From Streptomyces parvulus (GTDB lineage: Bacteria; Actinomycetota; Actinomycetes; Streptomycetales; Streptomycetaceae): a stretch of 64,000 nucleotides of DNA. Location: assembly GCF_014648855.1 (NCBI RefSeq), contig NZ_BMRX01000013.1, forward strand, positions 62,001-126,000, given 5' to 3'. The notes beneath the pieces were generated by a model. The model saw only the letters and a program-made list of their open reading frames with translations, was not told where the DNA came from and searched no databases. Positions 17,012-25,533 of the stretch are shown in pieces. The first letter of the stretch is position 1. Every line of letters starts with the position of its first letter. Both the position numbers and the translations under genes were made by a program.

Positions 17012-17664
17012 GCAGCAGGGAGAGGATCCTGGGCCGGGTGCGGCGCGCCCTCGGGGACGCGCCGGCCGACGAGGCGCCCGTCGCGCGCGACTACCTGCGC
17101 GAGCACGGACAACGGAGCACCGCTCGGACGGTGGAGCTGCTCGCCGGGAACCTGGCGGACTACCGGGCGGTCGTGCACCGGTGCGCGGACGGCGAGCTGC
17201 CCGCGCTGCTGGCCCGCCTGCTGTCGGCGCGCGGCGCGCGGAGCGTGGTGGTGCCGCCGGGGCTGCCCGCACAATGGCTCGCGGCGGCCGACGCGGCTCT
17301 GGTACCGGACCGCGCGGAGAGCACCCCGCACGAGCTGGACGAGGTCTCCAGCGTGGTCACCGGCTGCGCCGTCGCCGTCGCCGAGACCGGCACGATCGTG
17401 CTGGACGGCTCGCCCGACCAGGGGCGGCGGCGCATCACCCTCGTCCCGGACCACCACATCTGCGTGGTGCGGGTGCCGGACCAGGTGGTGTCCTCGGTGC
17501 CGCAGGCCCTCGAACGCCTCGACCCGGCCCGCCCGTTGACGTGGATCTCCGGTCCGTCGGCGACCAGCGACATCGAGCTGGACCGGGTCGAGGGGGTGCA
17601 CGGCCCGCGCACCCTGGAGGTGGTGCTGGTGCAGGCTCAGCCGAGCGGGAACGTCACCTCGTAG
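17008..17664 (+). CDS. lutC: L-lactate utilisation protein LutC
   Basis: This is a 218-residue LUD-domain protein. The GTG at 17008 overlaps the lutB stop (GTGA). The family motif CAVAVAETGTIVLDGS near residue 125, PDHHICVV and the C-terminal GPSATSDIELDRVEGVHGP are all present. LutC is required with LutA and LutB for growth on L-lactate. The last 28 bases overlap the convergent rhamnosidase gene, which is unusual for two intact genes. Confidence 0.93.
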   Translation: MSSRERILGRVRRALGDAPADEAPVARDYLREHGQRSTARTVELLAGNLADYRAVVHRCADGELPALLARLLSARGARSVVVPPGLPAQWLAAADAALVPDRAESTPHELDEVSSVVTGCAVAVAETGTIVLDGSPDQGRRRITLVPDHHICVVRVPDQVVSSVPQALERLDPARPLTWISGPSATSDIELDRVEGVHGPRTLEVVLVQAQPSGNVTS

Positions 17665-20600
17665 CGCCCGGAGGGGAGCCGGTGGGAGACACCGCCGCGC
17701 TCGGCGCCCAGGTACTGGACCCCGTCGAGGCGGGCCAGCGGGGTCCGGCCCGCGCGGACGCCGTCCGGGTCGGCGCCCGGGAGGGTGAGCGTGGCGGTGG
17801 AGTTGGCGGGGACCGCGGCCCGGTAGTGGACCGTGCGTCCCCGGACGCTCCACTCGCTGCGGATCTCGCCGTACGGCGACAGGTGCGCGCCGGTGACGTG
17901 CTTGACGCGGCCGGTGGGGTCGAGGTGCGGGCGCAGCAGGAAGTGCCGGAAGCCCGGGTGGTCCGGGTCGCGGGCGATGCCGGCCATGGACTCGTACAGC
18001 CACTCCATGACGGCGCCGTAGGAGTAGTGGTTGAAGGAGTTCATCTCGACCGGCCCGAAGCCGTCCTCCTTCGAGTACGAGTTCCAGCGCTCCCAGATGG
18101 TGGTGGCGCCGTTGTCGACGGAGTACAGCCAGGAGGGCATGGCGTTCTGGTGGAGCAGCGCGTACGCCAGGTCGGCGCGCCCTTCGTCGGTGAGGACCGG
18201 GGCGAGGACGTTCACGCCGAGGAAGCCGACGGAGAGGGTGTTCTCGGCGTACTGGACGCGGGTGCTGCCGGGGTGGGCCTCCTTGTAGGCGGCGTCGTTG
18301 CCGATGTTCGCCGCGAGCAGGGAGACGAGGGCCCGGCGCTGGGCCTCGGTGTCGTAGAGGCCGAGTTTGAGGACCCACAGGAGGGCGGTCTGGCTGTCGT
18401 CCTCGGGGTCGGGGCCGTTGACCGGCTTGCCGCCGAGGCTGGAGCGGACCGTGACCGTGCCGTCCGACGTGTCCAGGTAGGTGGCCATGAAGGCGCGCCG
18501 GATGCCGGCGAAGAGGCGGTCGTAGGCGTCGGCCTCGCCGGTGCGGCCGGTGGCGCGGGCCATGTGGGCCATCAGGCGCACGCTGTGGCCGTAGTAGACG
18601 TCGCTCATGAGCTGGGTGCCGGTGCTCTGCGGGGCCAGCCAGTCGGCGAACAGGGCGCCCTGGCCGGTGTGGCCTTCGGCGCTGCGGCCGCGGATCCACT
18701 CGACGTAGCGGGTCATCGCCTCCCAGCTGCGGTCGACGACGGTGCGGTCGCCGCTCATCTGCCACACCGTCCAGGGGACGATCACCCCGCAGTCGGCCCA
18801 GCCGCTGACCGGTTGCGCGGCGTTGTAGCGGTTGCCCGGTGAGACGGCGGTGAACTGGGCGCCGTCCACACCGTAGATGCGCTGGGAGTCGATCAGGTTG
18901 TCCTGGAAGTGGCTCAGGAAGGTGACCGCGTCGGCGTTGTAGAGGCCGGTGGCGGCGAAGACCTGGGTGTCGCCGGTCCAGCCGAGGCGTTCGTCGCGCT
19001 GCGGGCAGTCGGTGGGGACCCAGAAGTAGTTGCCGCGCTGTCCCCACCGGACGTTGCTCACCAGCTGGTTGACCTTGTCGTCGTCGGTGGTGACCGTGCC
19101 GGTGTCGTGGACGGCGGAGGTGGCGACGCGGCCGGTCAGACCGGAGAGCGTGACGTCGGCCGTGGTGGTGACGGAGACGTACCGGAAGCCGTAGAAGGTG
19201 AGGGAGTCCTGGTGCGTCTCGCCCTTGGGGTCGCCCCTGAGGACGTAGGTGCTGGTGGCCCTGGCCGAGCGCAGGTTGGCCCGGTAGACGGAGCCCTCGG
19301 GGCCGTCGGCGCCCGCGCTGGAGTCGTTGAGCATCTCGCCGAAGGTGAGGACGACCTGGGCGCCGGACGGACCGCGCACGCCGTAGCGGGGGACGCCCAC
19401 CATGTTCTGGCCGAGGTCGAGGACCGCGGTCTCACCGGGTCGCAGGCGCACCTCGGTGCGGGCGGCGCGGTCCGGGTCGGTGACGGTGCGCGCGGGGTCG
19501 GCGACGACGCGGCCCCTGCCGTTCGGGCTGCCCTCCTGGCCGGTGACGCCGGTGTGGACGGTGACGGACCGCGGGCGCAGGTCCCAGGCGGGGACGATGC
19601 GGGCCGACTCGCCCGGGTGGGCGACCAGGCGGACGTCCGGGAAGCGGGCGGCGAGGTCGTGTTCGGCGGCCTCGGCCCAGCCGGAGGTGTCGTAGCCGTT
19701 CGCCGCCCAGCCGGGCATTTCGCGGCGGGCGTCGTAGGTCTGGCCGTCGTAGATGTCGTCGGCCCGCCAGGGGCCGGTGTCGGTGGCGCGCCAGCCGCCG
19801 CCGGGGGCGGTGACGACGCTCTGGGTGGCTCCGTCGGCGTAGCGGATCAGCAGCCTGGCCTTGAGGGCGAGCGGGTTGCCGTCGGCCGAGTAGTAGGTGC
19901 TGCCCTCGGAGACGCGGCTGTTGTACCAGCCGTTGCCGAGGACCGCGCCGAGGGTGACCTGGGACCGCTCGGCCGTCACGAGGTCGGTGACGTCGTAGGT
20001 GAGGTAGTCGACCCGGGTGTCGTAGTTGGTCCAGCCCGGGGTGAGGAGTTCGGCGGTGCGGCCGTCGCCGTGCGGCACCTCGACGCGCCGTCCGTTGACG
20101 TAGGCGTCGTACACGCCGAGAGCCGAGACGTACAGCCGGGCCTCGGTGACCCGGGCGCGGCGCAGCGGCTCCTGGCGGCGCAGGAGCGGGGCGCCGGCGC
20201 TGTTCGGCTGCTTGCCGGCCATGCCGATCCAGCGGGCGCCGTCCCAGTTGGCGACGCCGTCGGTGCCGAGCAGGCCGGTCTCGAAGCGGGCGGCGGGGGC
20301 GGTGCGGGCGCGGCCGTGCTCGTCCCAGACCGTCACGGTCCAGTGGTAGCGGGTGGTGGCGCGCAGTCCTGGCCCCGCGTAGGACACGGCGACCGAGTCG
20401 GGCGAGGCGACGCGGCCGCTGTCCCACACGTCGGTGCGTCCGGGGGCGAGGCGGCGGGGGTCGGTCGCCACCAGGATCCGGTAGGCGCTCTGGCGGCGGC
20501 CGCGGGTGGTGGAGTGCGTGCGCCAGCCGAAGCGCGGGCGGGGCGCGTCGGTGCCGAGCGGGTTCGTGCGGTGTTCCGTGGTCAGTCCGGTCACCGAGGT

Positions 20601-20765
20601 GGCGCCCGGGTCGGCGGGGGTGCCGGCCGGTGCCGCCGCGGCGGGCCGCGCCGTGCCCGCCTGGTACGCCGTGATCGCCGGCAGTGCGCCGAGCGTGGTG
20701 GCCAGGACCGTTCTGCGTCGCACCGTGCCGCGTTCCTGGTGCTCTCCGTGCACGCCGTCCTCCAT
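17637..20765 (-). CDS. Secreted alpha-L-rhamnosidase, glycoside hydrolase family 78
   Basis: This 1042-residue enzyme releases terminal L-rhamnose from plant glycosides and pectin. It begins with a twin-arginine-like signal (VRRRTVLATTLGALPAI, ending near AAAAPAG), so it is probably exported folded. The N-terminal beta-sandwich region (about 55-560) holds the carbohydrate-binding module and rhamnosidase N domains. The (alpha/alpha)6 catalytic domain (about 570-920) has the hallmark DCPQRDERLGWTGD with catalytic acidic residues. A C-terminal beta domain follows. The ATG at 20765 has AAGGGA upstream. The upstream region shares palindromes with the rhamnose operons. Confidence 0.94.
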   Translation of the reverse strand: MEDGVHGEHQERGTVRRRTVLATTLGALPAITAYQAGTARPAAAAPAGTPADPGATSVTGLTTEHRTNPLGTDAPRPRFGWRTHSTTRGRRQSAYRILVATDPRRLAPGRTDVWDSGRVASPDSVAVSYAGPGLRATTRYHWTVTVWDEHGRARTAPAARFETGLLGTDGVANWDGARWIGMAGKQPNSAGAPLLRRQEPLRRARVTEARLYVSALGVYDAYVNGRRVEVPHGDGRTAELLTPGWTNYDTRVDYLTYDVTDLVTAERSQVTLGAVLGNGWYNSRVSEGSTYYSADGNPLALKARLLIRYADGATQSVVTAPGGGWRATDTGPWRADDIYDGQTYDARREMPGWAANGYDTSGWAEAAEHDLAARFPDVRLVAHPGESARIVPAWDLRPRSVTVHTGVTGQEGSPNGRGRVVADPARTVTDPDRAARTEVRLRPGETAVLDLGQNMVGVPRYGVRGPSGAQVVLTFGEMLNDSSAGADGPEGSVYRANLRSARATSTYVLRGDPKGETHQDSLTFYGFRYVSVTTTADVTLSGLTGRVATSAVHDTGTVTTDDDKVNQLVSNVRWGQRGNYFWVPTDCPQRDERLGWTGDTQVFAATGLYNADAVTFLSHFQDNLIDSQRIYGVDGAQFTAVSPGNRYNAAQPVSGWADCGVIVPWTVWQMSGDRTVVDRSWEAMTRYVEWIRGRSAEGHTGQGALFADWLAPQSTGTQLMSDVYYGHSVRLMAHMARATGRTGEADAYDRLFAGIRRAFMATYLDTSDGTVTVRSSLGGKPVNGPDPEDDSQTALLWVLKLGLYDTEAQRRALVSLLAANIGNDAAYKEAHPGSTRVQYAENTLSVGFLGVNVLAPVLTDEGRADLAYALLHQNAMPSWLYSVDNGATTIWERWNSYSKEDGFGPVEMNSFNHYSYGAVMEWLYESMAGIARDPDHPGFRHFLLRPHLDPTGRVKHVTGAHLSPYGEIRSEWSVRGRTVHYRAAVPANSTATLTLPGADPDGVRAGRTPLARLDGVQYLGAERGGVSHRLPSGRYEVTFPLG

Positions 20766-20802
20766 GCCGTCATCCCTTCGGCCGTCGGTGTTCTCGGGGA
20801 GT

Positions 20803-20814
20803 TGTATCGATTCA
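20803..20814 (-). promoter_or_regulatory. Operator-like site at the rhamnosidase promoter
   Basis: TGAATCGATACA on the minus strand lies 16 bases downstream of the proposed -10 box, the same spacing as at the rhaT promoter. It is a near-palindrome similar to the rhaI and rhaT sites. Confidence 0.5.
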
Positions 20815-20829
20815 GAACGAACGACGGCG

Positions 20830-20858
20830 AACCTAGTGACACTTCTGCCATGTGTCCA
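20830..20858 (-). promoter_or_regulatory. Promoter candidate of the rhamnosidase gene
   Basis: On the minus strand TGGACA (20858-20853), 17 bases, then TAGGTT (20835-20830). Start of transcription would be near 20823, about 58 bases before the ATG. Confidence 0.5.
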
Positions 20859-20900
20859 CGGGTGAAACCGAAATACTTCGGGAGCCGCACCTCAGGCCGC

Positions 20901-20918
20901 TTTTGAAACTTTTCAAAA
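20901..20918. promoter_or_regulatory. 18-bp perfect palindrome, probable upstream operator
   Basis: TTTTGAAACTTTTCAAAA is an 8-2-8 perfect palindrome in an otherwise GC-rich region. Its core matches the rhaT operator-like site. It lies about 42 bases upstream of the proposed -35 box of the rhamnosidase gene and 76 bases before the divergent ABC ATPase gene. A second partial site, TGAATCGTTCA, is at 20925-20935. Confidence 0.55.
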
Positions 20919-20993
20919 TCGGAGTGAATCGTTCATCCACCAACGGGGCGTCACCGGTGAGCGGCGGGCCGCGCCCGCGTCTAGCGTGAGGCC

Positions 20994-22148
20994 ATGATCC
21001 GGTTCGAGGACGTCACCAAGCGCTATCCGGACGGTACGACCGCCGTGGACGGGCTGAGCTTCGAGGTGGCCGAGGGCGAGCTGGTCACGCTCGTCGGCCC
21101 GTCCGGCTGCGGCAAGACGACCACGATGATGATGGTCAACCGGCTGATCGAGCCGACCTCGGGCCGCATCGTCGTGGACGGCGAGGACGTGGCGTCCGTC
21201 GACCCGGTGCGCCTGCGGCGGCGGATCGGCTACGTCATCCAGCAGGTGGGGCTCTTCCCGCACCGGACGGTGCTCGACAACACGGCGACGGTGCCGGCGC
21301 TGATCGGCTGGAAGCGGTCCAGGGCCCGGGAGCGGGCCGCCGAACTGCTCGACCTGGTGGGTCTCGACCCGGCGCAGTTCGGGCCGCGCTACCCCGACCA
21401 GCTCTCGGGCGGCCAGCGGCAGCGCGTCGGCGTGGCGCGGGCGCTGGCCGCCGACCCGCCGGTGCTGCTGATGGACGAACCCTTCGGGGCGGTCGACCCG
21501 GTGGTGCGGGCGCAGTTGCAGGACGAGTTCCTGCGGATGCAGGCCGCGGTGCGCAAGACGGTGCTGCTGGTCACCCACGACATCGAGGAGGCGGTGCGGC
21601 TGGGCGACCGGATCGCCGTGTACGGGGAGGGGCGCATCGAGCAGTACGACACGCCGGGCGCGGTGCTGGGCAGCCCCGCCACCCCGTACGTCGCCTCCTT
21701 CGTGGGCGCGGACCGCGGCCTCAAGCGGCTGTCGGTGACCGAGATCGAGCCGGGCGACCTGGAGCAGCCGCCGGTGGCACGGCTGGACCAGCCCGCCGGG
21801 CGGGCGGCCGCGGAACTGCGGGCGCAGGGCGCGCGGTGGGCCGTCGTCCTGGACGACGAGGGCGAACTGCACGGCTGGGTCGGTGTCGACGACCTCGCGG
21901 CGGACGGGGCGGTGGGGGCGCACGCGCGCCGGATGAAGGCCTGGGTTCCGGTGGGCGCGCCGCTGAAGCAGGCGTTCGGGGTGATGCTCCAGCACGACGC
22001 GGGCTGGGTCGCGGTGCTGGACGGGGCGCGCTTCCTCGGCGTCCTGACGCCGGCCAAGCTGCACGAGGCGCTGCGCAGGTCGGTGGACGCGGACGCGCTG
22101 GGGGTGCCCCGGGACGAGGTGCCGTTCGACTCGGTGGCGGACGCCTGA
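20994..22148 (+). CDS. Glycine betaine/osmoprotectant ABC transporter ATP-binding protein with CBS domains
   Basis: This 384-residue protein of the OpuA/OpuC (ProV-like) group carries Walker A GPSGCGKTT near 36, Q-loop VIQQVGLFPH, signature LSGGQRQR near 140 and Walker B LLMDEPFGAVD near 160. A C-terminal CBS pair spans about 250-370, which in relatives senses ionic strength or nucleotides. It probably energises the two permeases at 23204-24552, but its gene is convergent to theirs rather than in the same operon. Confidence 0.88.
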   Translation: MIRFEDVTKRYPDGTTAVDGLSFEVAEGELVTLVGPSGCGKTTTMMMVNRLIEPTSGRIVVDGEDVASVDPVRLRRRIGYVIQQVGLFPHRTVLDNTATVPALIGWKRSRARERAAELLDLVGLDPAQFGPRYPDQLSGGQRQRVGVARALAADPPVLLMDEPFGAVDPVVRAQLQDEFLRMQAAVRKTVLLVTHDIEEAVRLGDRIAVYGEGRIEQYDTPGAVLGSPATPYVASFVGADRGLKRLSVTEIEPGDLEQPPVARLDQPAGRAAAELRAQGARWAVVLDDEGELHGWVGVDDLAADGAVGAHARRMKAWVPVGAPLKQAFGVMLQHDAGWVAVLDGARFLGVLTPAKLHEALRRSVDADALGVPRDEVPFDSVADA

Positions 22149-22160
22149 GGGCGCCGCCGG

Positions 22161-23207
22161 TCAGCCCTTCAGCAGGCCCTTGTCGCGCAGGTAGGAGCGG
22201 GCGACGTCCTCCGGCAGCCGGCGCCAGCTGTCCACCTGCTGGTTCAGACCGGCGAGGTCGGCCGTGGTCAGCACCGCGTTGAGCTTGCCGAGCGCCTTGG
22301 CGACGCCCTCGCCGCCCGCGCGGGCCCGGTTGACGACCGGGACGATGTAGTCGGCGTTCTGGAGCTTCTTGTCGTCGGCGAGCAGCACGAGGCCGAAGGC
22401 GTCCAGGGTGGCGTCCGTGGTGGTGGTCAGCACGAGCTGGTCCGAGCCGCTCTGCACGGCCCGCTTGGCCTGGGTCGTGCCGACGCCCTTGGGATCGACG
22501 GCCGTGATGTCGATGCCGTACGTCTCGCGCAGCCCCGGGGCGCAGTACGGCCGCTCCACGCACTCGTCGCCGGCCGCGAGCCGCACCTTCAGGCCCGACT
22601 TCCCGAGGTCGGTGAGGGTCTTGAGGCCGTGCCGGCGGGCGTAGGACGCGGTGACCGCGAAGGCGTTCTGGTCGACGGCCCGGCCCGGGTCCAGGACGGC
22701 GAGTCCCCGGGGTGCGGCCAGCCTGCGCAGCTCCCGCATCGTGGTGGCCAGGTCCGGCGAACCGACCGGGGGCGCGTCGGGGCCGCGGCTCTTGGCGTTC
22801 AGCCAGTCGGCGAAGGTCGCGGCGTACTCGGGGGCGACGTCGATCTGCCCCGACTCCAGGGCGGGCTCGTACAGTTCGCGGTTGGCGACCGTGATCAGCG
22901 ACGTCCGGTACCCGGCGTCGCTCAGCAGCAGGGCGTACATCTGGGCCAGCAGGTCGCTCTCGGTGAAGCCGGCGGAGCCGACGGTCAGCCGGTGGCTGTC
23001 GCCGGGCGGCGCGGTGACGTTCCCGCGGTCCTCCAGGGACGGGCCGGTGGCGCAGCCGGCGAGCAGCGGCGGCAGGACGAGCACGGCGCGCCACGGCCTC
23101 CCCCGCCACCACCCCCCGCGCCGCCGTCTCCCGGTCCACCCCGTCCCGGGCCGCCCCGTTCCGCCCCGGCTCCTCCCGCGGCGCGCGGTGCCGGCCGGCG
23201 GGCTCAC
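22161..23207 (-). CDS. Osmoprotectant ABC transporter substrate-binding lipoprotein (OpuAC-like)
   Basis: This is a 348-residue receptor. The lipobox LLAGC is preceded by an unusually long arginine/glycine-rich head of about 45 residues; no better start with a basic n-region was found. The mature domain is QAT/OpuAC-like (TVGSAGFTESDLLAQMYA, ESGQIDVAPEYAATFADW, TTTTDATLDAFGLVLLADD). Quaternary ammonium compounds such as glycine betaine or choline are the expected ligands. The GTG at 23207 overlaps the stop of the permease gene. Confidence 0.87.
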   Translation of the reverse strand: MSPPAGTARRGRSRGGTGRPGTGWTGRRRRGGWWRGRPWRAVLVLPPLLAGCATGPSLEDRGNVTAPPGDSHRLTVGSAGFTESDLLAQMYALLLSDAGYRTSLITVANRELYEPALESGQIDVAPEYAATFADWLNAKSRGPDAPPVGSPDLATTMRELRRLAAPRGLAVLDPGRAVDQNAFAVTASYARRHGLKTLTDLGKSGLKVRLAAGDECVERPYCAPGLRETYGIDITAVDPKGVGTTQAKRAVQSGSDQLVLTTTTDATLDAFGLVLLADDKKLQNADYIVPVVNRARAGGEGVAKALGKLNAVLTTADLAGLNQQVDSWRRLPEDVARSYLRDKGLLKG

Positions 23208-23875
23208 GCCGCGCCCCTGGCCCAGCGCGGGGACAGCCGCTCGGCCAGTTCGAACAGGCCTTCGACGACCAGCGCCAGGGCGGCGACGAGGACCGCGCCC
23301 GCCACCACCTGGGGGGTGCTGGCGAGGTTGAACCCGGCGGTGATGATCCGGCCCAGCCCTCCCCCGCCCGCCAGCGCCGCGATGGTGGCGGTGGCGACGA
23401 GCTGGACGGCGGCGATCCGCACCCCGTTCATCACCAGGGGCAGCGCGAGGGGCAGTTCCACCCGGAAGAGCATCTGCCGCCCCGTCATCCCCATGCCGCG
23501 CGCCGCCTGCACCACGCCCCGGTCGACCTCGCGCATCCCGACGTAGGCGTTGGTGAGCAGCGGCGGTACGGCGAACAGCACGAGGGCGACGACGGTCGGG
23601 CCCTCGCCCCAGCGGCCCACCGGCGTGAGGAGCAGCAGGACCAGCACGGCGAAGGTGGGGACGGCCCGGCCGATGTTGGAGAGGTTGACGGCCAGGGCGC
23701 CGCCCCGGCCGAGGTGGCCGAGGACCAGTGCGACGGGCAGGGCGATGAGGCAGCTGACGACCAGGCAGACCGCGGTGAGGACGAGGTGCTGCACCAGGCG
23801 GTGCGTGATGCCGTTCTCGCCCGGCCAGTGCGCAGGGTCGGTGAGCCAGTCCCAGGCCGCCGTCAGGGTGGTCAT
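23204..23875 (-). CDS. Osmoprotectant ABC transporter permease
   Basis: This 223-residue BPD_transp_1 permease starts at the ATG at 23875, which overlaps the preceding permease stop (ATGA). It has about five to six membrane helices and the EAA-like loop VVQAARGMGMTGRQMLFRVELPLALP near 125-150. This is the OpuBB/OpuCB type. It forms the channel together with the second permease. Confidence 0.88.
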   Translation of the reverse strand: MTTLTAAWDWLTDPAHWPGENGITHRLVQHLVLTAVCLVVSCLIALPVALVLGHLGRGGALAVNLSNIGRAVPTFAVLVLLLLTPVGRWGEGPTVVALVLFAVPPLLTNAYVGMREVDRGVVQAARGMGMTGRQMLFRVELPLALPLVMNGVRIAAVQLVATATIAALAGGGGLGRIITAGFNLASTPQVVAGAVLVAALALVVEGLFELAERLSPRWARGAA

Positions 23876-24552
23876 CCGCGGGCCGCCCTGGTCCACGGGG
23901 TCATCAGCCGCTGGGCGCCGAGGAGCAGGAGGTCCGCGGCGACGGCGATCAGCACGCACAGCACGGACGCGGTCAGCACCTGCGCCTTGAAGTAGGTGTT
24001 CATCCCCGAGTAGATGAGGTTGCCGAGCCCGCCGAAGCCGACGATCGCCCCCACGGTGAGCAGGGAGACCGCGGAGACCGTGGCGATGCGCAGGCCGGCC
24101 ATGGCGGCGGGTACGGCCAGCGGCAGTTCCACGGTGAGCAGCAGCCGGACCGGGCCGTACCCCATGCCCCGCGCCGCCTGCCGGATCTCCTCGGGCACCG
24201 CGCGCAGCCCGGCCAGGATGTTGCGGACCAGCAGGGTCAGCGAGTAGAGCACCAGACCGGCGACGACGAGGCTCGCCGACAGCCCGTAGACGGGCAGGAG
24301 CAGGGAGAACATGGCCAGCGACGGGATGGTGTAGAGGATCGTCGTCACCGCGAGGACGGGGCCGGCGGCCCACCGGCGGCGGCGCGCCAGCACCGCGAGC
24401 GGCAGGGCGACGGCGAGCGCGACGAGCACCGAGAGGGCGGTCAGCTCCAGGTGCTGGAGCACGGCGTCGAGGAGGATCTCGCGGCGGGTGCTCAGGTACT
24501 CCCCGCAGATCCACTCGTTGCGCGCGAGGCAGTCGTCCGGAGGTGCGGTCAC
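23872..24552 (-). CDS. Osmoprotectant ABC transporter permease (OpuCB/OpuCD-like)
   Basis: This is a 226-residue permease with an N-terminal CLARNEWICGEYLSTR segment typical of actinobacterial members, then about five to six helices. The coupling loop is RQAARGMGYGPVRLLLTVELPLAVP near 120-145, and GFGGLGNLIYSG near 170. The start taken is the GTG at 24552. A GGGAGG lies immediately next to it, closer than usual, so the start is uncertain. It is the first gene of the leftward permease-permease-receptor operon. Confidence 0.85.
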   Translation of the reverse strand: MTAPPDDCLARNEWICGEYLSTRREILLDAVLQHLELTALSVLVALAVALPLAVLARRRRWAAGPVLAVTTILYTIPSLAMFSLLLPVYGLSASLVVAGLVLYSLTLLVRNILAGLRAVPEEIRQAARGMGYGPVRLLLTVELPLAVPAAMAGLRIATVSAVSLLTVGAIVGFGGLGNLIYSGMNTYFKAQVLTASVLCVLIAVAADLLLLGAQRLMTPWTRAARG

Positions 24553-24744
24553 CCTCCCATTGCACCGGTCCGGGCCGGGCGCGGGCGCGTTGTGGTGGCC
24601 CGTCCGGGGAGCGGGGCGCCGGGCCGGGGTGTCGCTGGGTACACCCCCCGATACGGGTTCTGCGCCCAGTGTGGCCCGGCCCGCCGCTCCGTAGCGTCTT
24701 CGACGAGGCACCGCACCGGGCGGGCCGCACGGAAGGTGATGACG

Positions 24745-25530
24745 ATGTTCCGTACCCGCACACGCGGCGGACACGACCAGGGCCCCGCCCCCGAGGCGCT
24801 GCGGCTCGTCAAGGTGACCCGGACCTACGGCACCGCGGAGAACGCGGTGACCGCCCTGGACGGCGTCACGCTGAGCCTGGCCCGCTCCACGTTCACCGCG
24901 GTCATGGGACCGTCGGGCTCGGGCAAGTCCACACTGCTCCAGTGCGCGGCGGGCCTCGAACGGCCGGACAGCGGCATCGTGTGGGTGGACGGCGCGGAGC
25001 TGACGGGGGGCACCGAGGCGGAGCTGACCCGGTTCCGGCGCGGGCGGGTCGGGTTCGTGTTCCAGCAGTACAACCTGCTGGACACGCTGACGGTCGCGCA
25101 GAACACGGTGCTGCCGCTCAAGCTCGCCGGACGCCGCGTCGACCGCCGGCGCGTCACCGAGATCCTGACGGCGGTCGGCCTCGGGGACCGGCTGGGCCAC
25201 CGCCCCGCCCAGCTCTCCGGCGGCCAGCGCCAGCGGGTCGCGATCGCCCGCGCCCTGGTCACCGAACCCCGGGTGATCTTCGCCGACGAGCCGACGGGCG
25301 CGCTGGACACGCGCAGCGCACGGCAGGTGCTGCTGCTCCTCCAGGAGGCGGTGCGGGTGCACGGGCGCACCGTGGTGATGGTGACGCACGACCCGGTCGC
25401 CGCCTCGTACGCGGACTCGGTGGTCTTCCTCGCCGACGGCCGGCCGGTGGGGCGGATGGACGCGCCGACGCCGGACGCGGTGGCGGAGCGGCTGGCCCAC
25501 CTCGGCGACGACGTGACGGCGGGGGTGTGA
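24745..25530 (+). CDS. ABC transporter ATP-binding protein (MacB/LolD type)
   Basis: At 261 residues from the ATG at 24745, this start has GGAAGG at eight bases; an ATG two codons earlier is spaced too close to it. Walker A is GPSGSGKST near 58, Q-loop FVFQQYNLLD, signature LSGGQRQRV near 155 and Walker B VIFADEPTGALD near 178. It partners the FtsX-type permease three bases downstream. Such pairs act in peptide or drug efflux, or in sensing cell-envelope antibiotics. No two-component genes are next to it. Confidence 0.88.
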   Translation: MFRTRTRGGHDQGPAPEALRLVKVTRTYGTAENAVTALDGVTLSLARSTFTAVMGPSGSGKSTLLQCAAGLERPDSGIVWVDGAELTGGTEAELTRFRRGRVGFVFQQYNLLDTLTVAQNTVLPLKLAGRRVDRRRVTEILTAVGLGDRLGHRPAQLSGGQRQRVAIARALVTEPRVIFADEPTGALDTRSARQVLLLLQEAVRVHGRTVVMVTHDPVAASYADSVVFLADGRPVGRMDAPTPDAVAERLAHLGDDVTAGV

Positions 25531-25533
25531 CCG

